A DNA stretch of 64,000 nucleotides, from the NCBI GenBank assembly GCA_947492105.1, contig CANLMN010000003.1:124001-188000 (forward strand). Reading direction: 5' to 3'. Below the pieces are notes generated by a model, which worked only from the letters and a program-made list of their open reading frames with translations, did not search any database and was not told the DNA's origin. Position numbers and translations under genes: made by a program. Positions 17,366-25,908 of the stretch are shown in pieces; within the stretch, counting starts at the first letter, position 1, and every line of letters begins with the position of its first letter. The stretch comes from an uncultured Aquimarina sp. (GTDB lineage: Bacteria > Bacteroidota > Bacteroidia > Flavobacteriales > Flavobacteriaceae).

Positions 17366-17719
17366 CTATCCAGAGGTTCCTCCTTTGGGAGTTAAAAAAG
17401 TGAAGTCAGTGCACTGTATTTCTGTACTATATCGCTCTCTGCCTTGGTCATCTTGTGTTTTTCTTGTTTTTAAACGGCCTTCTATGTAAATTTTATCTCC
17501 TTTTTTGAGCCATTTTTCGCATAGCTCAGCCGCTTTGTTGCGCATGACAATATTGTGCCATTCGGTAGTGTTTACACGCTCGCCTGTAGTTTTGTTTATG
17601 TAGCTATCATTGGTTGCCAAAGGAAACCTACCAACAGCATTTCCTCCTTCAAAATAATGCATCTTGATCTCGTCACCCGTATGCCCTATAAGCATGACCT
17701 TGTTTAAAGTCCCTGTCAT
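17366..17719 (-). CDS. ssb: Single-stranded DNA-binding protein, no acidic tail
   Basis: A 117-residue OB-fold protein: Gly-Thr-Leu-Asn-Lys-Val-Met-Leu-Ile-Gly at the start, Thr-Glu-Trp-His-Asn-Ile-Val in the middle and Tyr-Ile-Glu-Gly-Arg-Leu-Lys-Thr-Arg near residue 75. It binds ssDNA in replication, recombination and repair. It ends shortly after the OB fold with Thr-Pro-Lys-Gly-Gly-Thr-Ser-Gly. The usual disordered region and the acidic Asp-Asp-Ile-Pro-Phe tip that recruits partner proteins are absent. It may be a secondary SSB or a short lineage form. It lies between mutY and gldE. Confidence 0.93.
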   Translation of the reverse strand: MTGTLNKVMLIGHTGDEIKMHYFEGGNAVGRFPLATNDSYINKTTGERVNTTEWHNIVMRNKAAELCEKWLKKGDKIYIEGRLKTRKTQDDQGRERYSTEIQCTDFTFLTPKGGTSG

Positions 17720-18255
17720 AATTCCTTTACTTTTGTTCTTTTACTCCTAATTAGATCTTTGATTTGTGGCTTTGTAATCATCGTCTTTTATTGGTTTAAT
17801 TTTCAAAAGAAAAATACATCGTAATGTTGTTACGCTTGAATTTCTCTTATTACTCGGGTGAAAAAAATAATTTCCTTTTCGAGTAAATTAAAAGTACAAG
17901 AGATGAACTCGAATTGACCTTTTATTTTTTCTGAAAAATGCGTCCAATTTGCTCAGATTTCGTAACTCTTCTCAGTCATAGCGCTGCTATGAATTTCAAA
18001 AAGCGCCTTATCTCGTCAAATTTTATCTCATCTTCGGTCGAAAACTAAAAAGTTACGATGCGTTCGATATAAAATTACTAAAAATGTTTTTGAACTGGTT
18101 GTAAATTGTTTTTTTTTATTTTTTGAGAAACCCAAACCGTATTTATGAGTTTTTTTGAGAGGTTCTAGGTATTTGTAGTTTGAAATTTCCGGAAAGCAAG
18201 CTGAAGTTTTTTTCTATTCAGGCAAAGAATTTCAGGGTGTTTTTTGGCGTTTTGG
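17720..18255. other. Gene-free gap between ssb and mutY
   Basis: No gene found. Around 17940-18060 is a distinct block containing GTCATAGCGCTGCTATGAAT, which has the short palindrome ATAGCGCTAT-like core, and TCTCATCTTCGGTCGAAAA. It is richer in G and C than its surroundings and looks like an intergenic repeat type, but I saw no second copy in this window. Confidence 0.35.
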
Positions 18256-19314
18256 TTACAATCGATTAAAATCTTCGATAAAATTGTTGATCAATACAGG
18301 GACGGGGTACTGTAGCAACTCGTCCAAACTAACTATTTTCTGTTCTTGCGTGATGGCGGGAGCTTCATGCATTTCTATAATATAGAAATTAGTGTATAAA
18401 TGTTGATGTGATAATTTGTGGAGGATAAATTCTTCGTTCCATTTTTCAAAAGTGTGCTTTTGAGTGCCTACTAATGATTTGAACATTTGCAAAGAGTTGA
18501 TTTCTTTTTTGGGAATCGGTTCTGTTGCCTGTATTAATGGGAATTCATACATTTTTTGCCAAATTCCTTTCCCAGTACGTTGTTGTATGATTGTTTTATT
18601 CCCCTTGATTACAAAGAATAAATAGTTAAAGTACTGTTTTGTAACTTTAAGTTTTTTGAGTTTGACGGGCAATGCTCCGATTTGTTTAGTTGCTAGAGCT
18701 ACGCAGCTATCATTGAGTGGGCATACACTACAGTCAGGAGTTCCTGGTTTACACTGTATAGCGCCAAACTCCATAATTGCCTGATTGTATTCTCCCGAGT
18801 CTTCGGTGTTCATAACTGCTGTTGCTAGTTTTTTGAACTCCTTAATTCCTTGACTACTATTAATAGGTGTCGTAATACCAAAATAACGTGACAAAACACG
18901 ATATACGTTGCCATCAACTACAGGAGTAGCTTCGTTATAACAAATAGAAGCAATAGCACTAGCGGTATAGTCGCCAACTCCTTTTAGTTTTAGGAGTCCT
19001 TTATATTGTTTTGGAAACACACCATTGCAATCTTCTGCAATGTGCTTGGCGGTAAAATGTAGGTTCCTTGCTCGAGAATAATAGCCAAGCCCTTGCCACA
19101 GTTTTAAAACAGTTTCTTCAGGTGCTTTTGCTAAGTCAAAGACGGTTGGAAAAGCTTCGGTAAATGTCAAATAATAAGGAAGTCCTTGTTCTACTCTGGT
19201 TTGCTGTAAAATGACCTCACTCAACCAAATATTATATGGGTTTTTAATTTGTCGCCATGGCATCGTTCTTTTATTCTGTAAATACCAGTACATAAGTTTT
19301 TTATCGAAATTCAT
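18256..19314 (-). CDS. mutY: A/G-specific adenine glycosylase
   Basis: A 352-residue base-excision repair enzyme that removes A mispaired with 8-oxoguanine. The N-terminal catalytic half has the helix-hairpin-helix Leu-Lys-Gly-Val-Gly-Asp-Tyr-Thr-Ala-Ser and the catalytic Asp in Val-Val-Asp-Gly-Asn-Val. The iron-sulfur loop Cys-x6-Cys-x2-Cys-x5-Cys is complete. The last about 120 residues are the NUDIX-like domain that recognises 8-oxoguanine. The ATG at 19314 is used; a TTG two codons upstream is less likely. It is divergent from the HU gene. Confidence 0.95.
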   Translation of the reverse strand: MNFDKKLMYWYLQNKRTMPWRQIKNPYNIWLSEVILQQTRVEQGLPYYLTFTEAFPTVFDLAKAPEETVLKLWQGLGYYSRARNLHFTAKHIAEDCNGVFPKQYKGLLKLKGVGDYTASAIASICYNEATPVVDGNVYRVLSRYFGITTPINSSQGIKEFKKLATAVMNTEDSGEYNQAIMEFGAIQCKPGTPDCSVCPLNDSCVALATKQIGALPVKLKKLKVTKQYFNYLFFVIKGNKTIIQQRTGKGIWQKMYEFPLIQATEPIPKKEINSLQMFKSLVGTQKHTFEKWNEEFILHKLSHQHLYTNFYIIEMHEAPAITQEQKIVSLDELLQYPVPVLINNFIEDFNRL

Positions 19315-19399
19315 CGTCAAAATTAGGTCAAATGCAAAAATAAACTAAAAAACATGAAAATTTAACCTTAAGTCTTGAATATTTGTAATTTAAAATTTA

Positions 19400-19407
19400 T
19401 ATATTTG
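19400..19407 (+). promoter_or_regulatory. Bacteroidota-type -7 element of the HU gene
   Basis: TATATTTG matches the TAnnTTTG consensus of the major Bacteroidota sigma factor, with TTTG and TTGAA sequences upstream around 19375-19385. Transcription would start a few bases downstream, leaving a short leader before the ATG at 19443. Confidence 0.65.
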
Positions 19408-19442
19408 CAGCCGTTAAAATTAACCCCTAAAAAAAAATTAAA

Positions 19443-19733
19443 ATGACGAAAGCAGATATCGTTGCAAAAATTTCAGAGAAATTAGGAATCGAAAAAGGTG
19501 AGGTTCAGGCCACAGTTGAGACCTTCATGGAAGAGGTAAAAAACTCTTTAGAAGGTGGAGATAATGTGTACTTGAGAGGCTTTGGAAGTTTCATTATCAA
19601 AACCAGAGCAGAAAAGACTGGTCGTAACATTTCAAAAAATACAACAATCAAAATTCCAGCACACAACATTCCGGCATTTAAACCTGCCAAAATTTTTGTT
19701 GAAGGTGTAAAAACGAACGTAGAGGTTAAGTAA
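19443..19733 (+). CDS. HU family DNA-binding protein
   Basis: A 96-residue dimeric nucleoid protein that bends DNA. The dimerisation helices (about 1-45) are followed by the beta arm with Gly-Phe-Gly-Ser-Phe and the Arg-Asn-Pro-type tip region, here Lys-Thr-Gly-Arg-Asn-Ile-Ser-Lys-Asn. The C-terminal Pro-Ala-x-x-Ile-Pro-Ala-Phe-Lys-Pro motif is normal. It has a good promoter match and a 29-codon gene for a very basic protein 25 bases downstream. HU and IHF cannot be told apart from sequence alone here. Confidence 0.95.
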   Translation: MTKADIVAKISEKLGIEKGEVQATVETFMEEVKNSLEGGDNVYLRGFGSFIIKTRAEKTGRNISKNTTIKIPAHNIPAFKPAKIFVEGVKTNVEVK

Positions 19734-19758
19734 TTATTAATTTAAAAAGAAACTTAAT

Positions 19759-19848
19759 ATGCCAAGTGGTAAAAAAAGAAAGAGACACAAGGTAGCAACA
19801 CACAAGCGTAAAAAACGCAGAAGAGCTAACCGTCACAAGAAAAAATAG
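19759..19848 (+). CDS. 29-residue very basic protein (possible small ribosomal protein)
   Basis: The frame starts Met-Pro-Ser-Gly-Lys-Lys-Arg-Lys-Arg-His-Lys and continues with runs of Lys, Arg and His to Arg-His-Lys-Lys-Lys and TAG. More than half of its residues are basic. It lies 25 bases after the HU stop and was too short for ordinary ORF calling. I recall nearly identical peptides in the same place, between HU and the RNase E/G gene, in other flavobacteria. The composition fits a small ribosomal protein of the AURKAIP1/COX24 (bS22/mS38-like) kind, but that is inference. A function in RNA binding is likely. Confidence 0.75.
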   Translation: MPSGKKRKRHKVATHKRKKRRRANRHKKK

Positions 19849-20133
19849 TCTAAAACTTTGTAGAACTATATAAAGTTCTTTGAAATCGAAGTAAAACTAT
19901 TTTTATTCATTGCATATTATAGTTTTTTACTTCTACAGAATTCTTTTTAATAAGACTGTTTAAGATTTAGATCCATTCTAAGAATAAGCGCATTGCAACT
20001 GTTCTTGGACTTGGTTTTTTATCTCAAACAGTCTTGTTTTAAATTTCCTGTGAAAAAATATTTGTTTAATCCATCTGTGTTTCTAATAGTCCTTAGGTGC
20101 TATATGAAATATGGATAAAAATCTAAAAGAAGA
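19849..20133 (+). promoter_or_regulatory. Structured leader upstream of the RNase E/G gene
   Basis: Two nested stems are visible. GAAGTAAAACTAT (19888-19900) can pair with ATAGTTTTTTACTTC (ending 19933). AAGACTGTTT (19952-19961) can pair with AAACAGTCTT (20026-20035) over a long loop, followed by GTTTT. The second could also act as a weak terminator. A structured leader on this gene recalls the 5' untranslated region through which E. coli RNase E controls its own mRNA. Confidence 0.45.
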
Positions 20134-21669
20134 GTGAACAAAGAATTGATTATTAGATCTGGTTCCTCTACAGATTTTGCCTTATTAAAAGATGGAAAAC
20201 TTATTGAATTACATAAGGAAGAAGATGATAACAACTTTTCGGTAGGCGATATTTTTATTGCCAAAATCCGTAAAGCTGTTCCAGGACTCAATGCAGCATT
20301 TGTAAATGTTGGTTATGAGAAAGATGCTTTTTTGCATTATCATGATTTGGGGCCTCAAGTTCCTTCTTTATTGAAATTCATAAAACGTGTAAGCACAGGT
20401 AAATTAAGGGACTATTCACTCAAAAATTTTCCCTTAGAAAAAGATATTGATAAGCATGGATCTATTGTAGACGTGCTCAAATCAAATCAATCACTACTCG
20501 TACAGATCGTAAAAGAACCAATTTCTACCAAAGGTCCAAGAATTAGCTCTGAGCTATCATTGGCTGGTAGATTTATTGTTTTGGTGCCTTTTTCTAATCG
20601 CGTTTCTATTTCGCAAAAAATAGAAACTAATGAAGAGAAAAACCGACTTAAAAAATTGGTAAAAAGTATCAAACCTCAAGGTTGTGGTATCATTGTACGT
20701 ACCGTAGCAGAAGGCAAAGATGTAGCAGAGCTTGAAAAAGATTTGCAAAACTTGATGGAGCAATGGAATGCCATGTGTAAGAAAATATACAAAGCGCATC
20801 ATCCATCAAAATTAATGGGAGAACTTAATAGAGCATCCTCAATTATGAGAGATGTTTTTAATGATTCCTTTACTAGTATTCAGGTAGATGACGAAGCGCT
20901 CTACTCACAAATAAAAGAATATTTGCATGAAATTGCACCGAGCAAAGTATCGATTGTGAAACACCACAAAGCACGAATGCCTATTTTTGAAAAATATGGT
21001 ATAGAACGGCAAATCAAAACTAGTTTTGGTAAAACGGTCTCCATGAGCAAAGGTGCTTATTTGGTGATCGAACATACCGAAGCATTGCATGTAATTGATG
21101 TTAATAGTGGAAATCGATCTAACAAAGCTAAAAATCAAGAAGATACAGCTTTGGAGGTGAATCTTATTAGTGCTGCTGAGGTGGCACGACAGCTTCGACT
21201 CCGCGACATGGGGGGGATTATTGTAATCGATTTTATCGATATGAATAATGCCGAAAATCGTAAAACACTCTATAACTTTCTGAGAAATGAAATGAAAGAT
21301 GATAGGGCGAAACATAAAGTATTACCGCCAAGTAAATTTGGCTTGGTTCAGATTACACGACAACGTGTACGACCAGAAATGAATATCAAAACCCGAGAGG
21401 AAAACCCAAATGGGAATGGTGAGATTGAGGCACCAATTGGTATCATTGATAAAATTAATGTCGATATCGACAGAATATTAAAACAGGACTCCGAAATGAC
21501 TTCGCTTTCAGCGCATCCTTTTGTAGCAGCCTTTATAACCAAAGGTTTTCCGTCTATCCGTTTTAAGTGGTTTTTGGATTACAAAAAATGGATCAAAATA
21601 GTACCTAGAGATGCTTACACATCATTAGAGTATCACTTCCACGACAAAGAAGGAGAAGTGATTCGATAA
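20134..21669 (+). CDS. rng: Ribonuclease E/G family endoribonuclease
   Basis: A 511-residue enzyme for RNA processing and decay. An S1-like RNA-binding region is at about 30-125 (Gly-Asp-Ile-Phe-Ile-Ala-Lys-Ile-Arg-Lys-Ala-Val-Pro-Gly-Leu-Asn-Ala-Ala). The catalytic DNase I-like part includes the metal-binding Asp in Val-Ile-Asp-Val-Asn-Ser-Gly and the Asp in Ile-Val-Ile-Asp-Phe-Ile-Asp-Met. The length is that of RNase G: no long C-terminal scaffold and no zinc-link Cys pair. The start is a GTG at 20134, preceded by AAAAGAAGA, giving the family opening Asn-Lys-Glu-Leu-Ile-Ile-Arg. Confidence 0.94.
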   Translation: MNKELIIRSGSSTDFALLKDGKLIELHKEEDDNNFSVGDIFIAKIRKAVPGLNAAFVNVGYEKDAFLHYHDLGPQVPSLLKFIKRVSTGKLRDYSLKNFPLEKDIDKHGSIVDVLKSNQSLLVQIVKEPISTKGPRISSELSLAGRFIVLVPFSNRVSISQKIETNEEKNRLKKLVKSIKPQGCGIIVRTVAEGKDVAELEKDLQNLMEQWNAMCKKIYKAHHPSKLMGELNRASSIMRDVFNDSFTSIQVDDEALYSQIKEYLHEIAPSKVSIVKHHKARMPIFEKYGIERQIKTSFGKTVSMSKGAYLVIEHTEALHVIDVNSGNRSNKAKNQEDTALEVNLISAAEVARQLRLRDMGGIIVIDFIDMNNAENRKTLYNFLRNEMKDDRAKHKVLPPSKFGLVQITRQRVRPEMNIKTREENPNGNGEIEAPIGIIDKINVDIDRILKQDSEMTSLSAHPFVAAFITKGFPSIRFKWFLDYKKWIKIVPRDAYTSLEYHFHDKEGEVIR

Positions 21670-21672
21670 ACA

Positions 21673-21706
21673 AAAAAACCCTGAACATAATGTTCGGGGT
21701 TTTTTT
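21673..21706 (+). terminator. Rho-independent terminator after rng
   Basis: CCCTGAAC pairs with GTTCGGGG around a short loop with flanking A and T runs, directly behind the rng stop codon. Confidence 0.9.
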
Positions 21707-21902
21707 GTTTATATACAATGCTGTGATTTGGATCCTCTATATTTTTGACCATCTAGTATTGTACCATGTCTGTGCGCCAAATATATGGTGAGAAAATAGG
21801 AGTATTCCAATATTTATAAAGTCTAACAGGTATTAATCAAAAGTTATTTTTTAGGAAAAACACTCGTACATCTAATGGGTTATTTCTAACTTTACACCCC
21901 AT

Positions 21903-22391
21903 ATGTATCAACGACCCGAAGCAAAATATGTCAGTATCCAAGAAGCGCAACAAAAAATGGAAAATTATTGCGCTTATCAAGATCGTTGTCACAAGGAGGT
22001 AGAAACAAAATTAAAAACAATGGTTTTGATCCCAGAGGTTCGAGATCAAATTTTGTTGCATCTTATGCAAGAGAATTATCTTAATGAAGAACGTTTTGCA
22101 AAAAGCTTTGCAAGAGGGAAATTCCGGATAAAGAAATGGGGCAAATCGCGAATTATAAGAGAACTTAAGCAACGAGAGATTTCGGCATATAACATTAAAA
22201 CTGCACTCAAAGAAATTGATCAACAAGAATACATGGCCATTTTTCATACAGTTTCTGAAAAGAAATGGGAGGCAATGTCAAATCTTACTTTGATCAAGAA
22301 AAAGAAAAAACTGATCGATTATCTGCTCTATAGAGGGTGGGAATCAACGTTGATTTTTGATAAATTGAGAGAACTAATTCATGTAGAATAG
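21903..22391 (+). CDS. recX: Regulatory protein RecX
   Basis: A 162-residue helical protein built of the three-helix RecX repeats: Glu-Asn-Tyr-Cys-Ala-Tyr-Gln-Asp-Arg-Cys near the N-terminus, Asn-Glu-Glu-Arg-Phe-Ala-Lys-Ser-Phe-Ala, and a C-terminal Leu-Leu-Tyr-Arg-Gly-Trp. RecX proteins bind RecA filaments and restrain them. recA itself is 36 kb away in this window rather than adjacent. It is monocistronic, between the rng terminator and bioF. Confidence 0.9.
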   Translation: MYQRPEAKYVSIQEAQQKMENYCAYQDRCHKEVETKLKTMVLIPEVRDQILLHLMQENYLNEERFAKSFARGKFRIKKWGKSRIIRELKQREISAYNIKTALKEIDQQEYMAIFHTVSEKKWEAMSNLTLIKKKKKLIDYLLYRGWESTLIFDKLRELIHVE

Positions 22392-22513
22392 CTGTTGTTA
22401 TATGGAATGGGTTATGGTAATTATCGTATAGCAAGGATGAGAGTTAAGATTCGCTCTTTTTTTTGACAAAACTCTATTCCTACTGAATCACTGAAAAACT
22501 AGAAATAAAACGG

Positions 22514-23680
22514 ATGAGAGCTTTTCCGAGAAAACTAAAAAAAAAATTAGCTGTTCGAGAAGAAAACAGTACCCTGCGTAAGCTTCCTTCACAGACAAAT
22601 CTTATTGATTTCTCTTCTAATGATTATTTGGGGTTCGCGCAAACGGAATCAATTTTTGAAAATGCACATCAATTACTAGTTGATAGAGCGCTAAGGCAGA
22701 ATGGAGCTACTGGGTCTCGTCTACTCTCCGGGAATCATGAGCTTTATGGAGAGACAGAGATACTTGTGGCAAATTATAACAAGGCAGCAACGGCTTTACT
22801 TTTTAATTCTGGCTACAATGCTAATATCGGTTTTTTTTCCTGTGTGCCCCAACGAGGAGATGTAGTTTTGTATGACGAACATATCCATGCTTCAATACGT
22901 GACGGGATTAAAATGTCTCTTGCCAAGAGTTATAAGTTTAGGAATAATGATCTAGATGATCTGGAGACTAAGCTGGATAGATTGACACAGCTCGATCGAG
23001 AAATCTATGTCGTATCAGAATCAGTTTTTTCTATGGACGGAGAGAGTCCTGATCTAATTGCATTGAGTCAATTGTGTGACGAGAAAAATGCACATCTTAT
23101 TATTGACGAGGCGCACGCTGTAGGGGTTTTTGGAGCTACGGGTTGTGGTTTGATGGCGGATTTGGGATTAGAAGATGCTGCTTTTGCTAGAATCATTACC
23201 TTCGGAAAGGCTATGGGCTGTCATGGGGCTGCCGTTTTGGGATCAGAAAACTTGAAACAGTATCTGGTTAATTTTGCTCGTAGTTTTGTTTATACGACAG
23301 GATTGCCACCTCACTCTTTGGCAACGATACAAGCAGCATATCAAGAGCAAATAGAACATCCCGAGGTAAGAGTATTGTTGCAGAATACTATTGCTTTTTT
23401 TAAACAAGAAATCAAAAAGAATAAGTTGGAGCATCTTTTTAAGACTAGTAATTCTGCTATTCATTGCGCTATTATCCCTGGAAATGCAAGGGTCAAAAGA
23501 ATTGCTCTTCAGTTTCAGAACAACGGGTATGATATAAAACCTATATTGTCACCTACAGTACCCAAAGGAGAAGAGCGTATTCGTTTTTGTATTCATAGCT
23601 ATAATTCAAGAGAAGAGATATCTCATGTCCTTTCGTTATTAGCTATTTTTGTAAACGAATCCAAATTCAAAGTTACATAA
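22514..23680 (+). CDS. bioF: 8-amino-7-oxononanoate synthase (KAPA synthase)
   Basis: A 388-residue PLP enzyme condensing pimeloyl thioester with L-alanine in biotin synthesis. Key parts: Asn-Asp-Tyr-Leu-Gly at 36-40, Gly-Ala-Thr-Gly-Ser-Arg-Leu-Leu-Ser-Gly at 64-73, Asp-Glu-Ala-His-Ala-Val-Gly at 198-204, and the PLP lysine Lys232 in Thr-Phe-Gly-Lys-Ala-Met-Gly. The family of alpha-oxoamine synthases also includes Kbl and serine palmitoyltransferase, but bioD and bioA nearby settle the role. It is the first gene of a five-gene run to the RNase H gene. Confidence 0.93.
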   Translation: MRAFPRKLKKKLAVREENSTLRKLPSQTNLIDFSSNDYLGFAQTESIFENAHQLLVDRALRQNGATGSRLLSGNHELYGETEILVANYNKAATALLFNSGYNANIGFFSCVPQRGDVVLYDEHIHASIRDGIKMSLAKSYKFRNNDLDDLETKLDRLTQLDREIYVVSESVFSMDGESPDLIALSQLCDEKNAHLIIDEAHAVGVFGATGCGLMADLGLEDAAFARIITFGKAMGCHGAAVLGSENLKQYLVNFARSFVYTTGLPPHSLATIQAAYQEQIEHPEVRVLLQNTIAFFKQEIKKNKLEHLFKTSNSAIHCAIIPGNARVKRIALQFQNNGYDIKPILSPTVPKGEERIRFCIHSYNSREEISHVLSLLAIFVNESKFKVT

Positions 23681-23689
23681 GTATTCTAT

Positions 23690-23992
23690 ATGTTTTATAT
23701 CACTATATTTATTTTTGTTAAAGAAGGTAAAGAAACTGTTTTTCACGAATTCGAAGAATTGGTTATTCCAATATTAGACAAGTATAATGGACAAGTATAC
23801 TACAGAATCCGACCTACAAACGAAACTTACATAACTTGTGTCGGAGAGCAGCCTTATGAGGTGCATCTTGTCGCCTTTGATACAGAACAAGATTTCAAGA
23901 ATTATACAAATGATGAGGAGCGCAAAACGTTTATGCATCTCAAAGAGCAATCTATAAAAACAACAATAGCAATTAAAGGGACTACTTTGTAG
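23690..23992 (+). CDS. Small dimeric alpha/beta-barrel-like protein inside the biotin operon
   Basis: A 100-residue soluble protein. Its layout (beta strand, helix Phe-His-Glu-Phe-Glu-Glu-Leu, Pro-Ile-Leu, two strands, helix Asp-Phe-Lys-Asn-Tyr-Thr-Asn-Asp, and a final strand) fits a ferredoxin-like dimeric alpha/beta barrel of the DUF1330 or EthD type. It begins nine bases after bioF and ends 20 bases before bioD, so it belongs to the transcript. No active-site motif is obvious. A link to biotin or fatty-acid intermediates is only suggested by position. Confidence 0.7.
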   Translation: MFYITIFIFVKEGKETVFHEFEELVIPILDKYNGQVYYRIRPTNETYITCVGEQPYEVHLVAFDTEQDFKNYTNDEERKTFMHLKEQSIKTTIAIKGTTL

Positions 23993-24012
23993 GAGCTTAA
24001 AATAACAGTATT

Positions 24013-24636
24013 TTGAAAAACATTTTTTTTATTACTGGAATAGGGACTGATGTTGGCAAAACCATTGTCAGTGCGATAATCACAGAAGCGCTAAAAGCAG
24101 ATTATTGGAAACCTATCCAAGCAGGAGACTTAGCATATTGTGATACTCTCAAAGTACAGAGGCTTGTGGATAATGCCAAGACCCAATTTCATAAAAATAG
24201 CTACGCTCTACAAACGCCTATGAGTCCGCATGCGGCAGCCGCAATTGATGGCGTGCAGATCCAATCGAATGCGGTAACAATTCCAGAAACCGATAATACT
24301 CTTGTTATAGAAGGCGCAGGAGGATTGTTGGTGCCTATAAATGACAAAGAAACTATTGTTGACCTGATACAGCCCGATCATAAAATTATTGTGGTATCCC
24401 GACATTATTTGGGAAGTATTAATCATACCCTAATGACATTGGAGTTGTTAAGGCAAAAAAGATATACGATCGCAGGTGTTGTCTTTAATGGAGATCCTAA
24501 TCCATCTACAGAAGATATAATTCTGGAGATGTCGGGGGTTCGCATGCTAGGAAGGGTTAACGATGAGCCAGAAATCACACCAGAAGTCATCACAAGGTAT
24601 GCTGATGCCTTTAGAGAAACCTTAGAAACTTTATAA
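24013..24636 (+). CDS. bioD: Dethiobiotin synthetase
   Basis: A 207-residue ATP-dependent enzyme closing the ureido ring of dethiobiotin. The P-loop Gly-Ile-Gly-Thr-Asp-Val-Gly-Lys-Thr is at residues 9-17. Lys-Pro-Ile-Gln-Ala-Gly (about 35-40), Ser-Pro-His-Ala-Ala-Ala (about 74) and Glu-Gly-Ala-Gly-Gly-Leu-Leu-Val-Pro (about 102) are all family landmarks. The start is a TTG at 24013, giving Lys-Asn-Ile-Phe-Phe-Ile-Thr-Gly; no ATG is available before the P-loop. bioA starts three bases after the stop. Confidence 0.95.
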   Translation: MKNIFFITGIGTDVGKTIVSAIITEALKADYWKPIQAGDLAYCDTLKVQRLVDNAKTQFHKNSYALQTPMSPHAAAAIDGVQIQSNAVTIPETDNTLVIEGAGGLLVPINDKETIVDLIQPDHKIIVVSRHYLGSINHTLMTLELLRQKRYTIAGVVFNGDPNPSTEDIILEMSGVRMLGRVNDEPEITPEVITRYADAFRETLETL

Positions 24637-24639
24637 ATT

Positions 24640-25905
24640 ATGTCTTTACAGGAACGTGACAAAAAACACCTTTGGCATCCATTAACTCAGCATAAGTTAC
24701 ATCCAGAGGCTATTCCAATTGCAAGAGCAAAAGGTGTGCTGTTGTATGACGAACATGACAAAAGTTATATTGATGGTATTGCCTCTTGGTACACTGCTAT
24801 GTATGGGCATTGTCATGCAGATATAATCGCTGCGGTCTATAAGCAGATGCAGCAATTGGATCAGGTAGTATTTAGTGGATTTACCCATGAGCCTGCCATT
24901 GATTTGTCTGAGGCTTTGATTGCTATTTTACCTGACAATCAACAAAAATTGTTTTTTTCGGATAATGGTTCTACGGCTACAGAAATCGGGATCAAAATGG
25001 CTTTGCAGTACCACCATAATCTTGGTAATGATCGCAAGGTAATGATTGCTTTCGAAAATGGTTTTCATGGAGACACCTTTGGTGCTATGTCGGCATCCGG
25101 ATTGTCCGTCTATAATGGCGCTTTTGAAGACTTTTTTATAGATATGAAAAGAATCCCTGTTCCTGACGGAAAAAATAATGCAGATGTAGTGGCATTATTA
25201 AAGGAGTATATTGCCAGTGGAACTATTGCAGGGTTTATATACGAACCTCTTGTTCAGGGTGCTGCTGCCATGCAAATGCATGATACAGTAGGCTTGTCAG
25301 AGATACTTAAAATCTGTGCAGAAAACAAGGTGATTACTATTGCTGACGAGGTGATGACTGGGTTTGGAAAAACAGGAACGTATTTTGCATCTGATCAGGT
25401 ATCTATAAAACCTGATATTATGTGTCTTTCCAAGGCTTTGACCGCAGGAATGCTGCCTATGGCGATCACTTCTTGTTCACTACAAGTATATAATGCTTTT
25501 TATGATGATAGTATCACCAAGGGGTTGTTTCATGGGCATACGTATACGGCAAATCCACTTGCTTGCGCTGCGGCATTGGCGGGGATCAAATTACTAAAAT
25601 CTGTTGAGATACAAGAGGGAATTCAAAGGATTATCACAGCGCACAGAAAATTTGAAAAGTATATTAAACAACATTCAAAAGTGGCAACTACACGACAGCT
25701 TGGGGTTATTTTTGCTTTAGATCTTAATATAAAAATGGAACGCTACGGCAATCTTAGAGATCAGCTTTTTACTTTTTTTATGCAAAATGGTGTCTTTTTG
25801 CGTCCTTTAGGTAATACAATTTATATACTGCCTCCGTATATTATAACTCAAGAGCAGTTGGATAAAGTGTATTCGGTTATTGAAGAAGCTTTAGAAATGA
25901 TTTAG
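24640..25905 (+). CDS. bioA: Adenosylmethionine-8-amino-7-oxononanoate aminotransferase
   Basis: A 421-residue class III PLP aminotransferase converting KAPA to DAPA with S-adenosylmethionine as amino donor. Trp-His-Pro-Leu-Thr-Gln at 12-17 and Ala-Ser-Trp-Tyr-Thr-Ala at 48-53 fit BioA. The cofactor Asp236 is in Ile-Ala-Asp-Glu-Val-Met-Thr-Gly-Phe-Gly and the PLP lysine is Lys265 in Cys-Leu-Ser-Lys-Ala-Leu-Thr. It is tightly linked to bioD (three bases) and to the RNase H gene (three bases). bioB and a pimelate-forming route are not in this window. Confidence 0.95.
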   Translation: MSLQERDKKHLWHPLTQHKLHPEAIPIARAKGVLLYDEHDKSYIDGIASWYTAMYGHCHADIIAAVYKQMQQLDQVVFSGFTHEPAIDLSEALIAILPDNQQKLFFSDNGSTATEIGIKMALQYHHNLGNDRKVMIAFENGFHGDTFGAMSASGLSVYNGAFEDFFIDMKRIPVPDGKNNADVVALLKEYIASGTIAGFIYEPLVQGAAAMQMHDTVGLSEILKICAENKVITIADEVMTGFGKTGTYFASDQVSIKPDIMCLSKALTAGMLPMAITSCSLQVYNAFYDDSITKGLFHGHTYTANPLACAAALAGIKLLKSVEIQEGIQRIITAHRKFEKYIKQHSKVATTRQLGVIFALDLNIKMERYGNLRDQLFTFFMQNGVFLRPLGNTIYILPPYIITQEQLDKVYSVIEEALEMI

Positions 25906-25908
25906 ATT

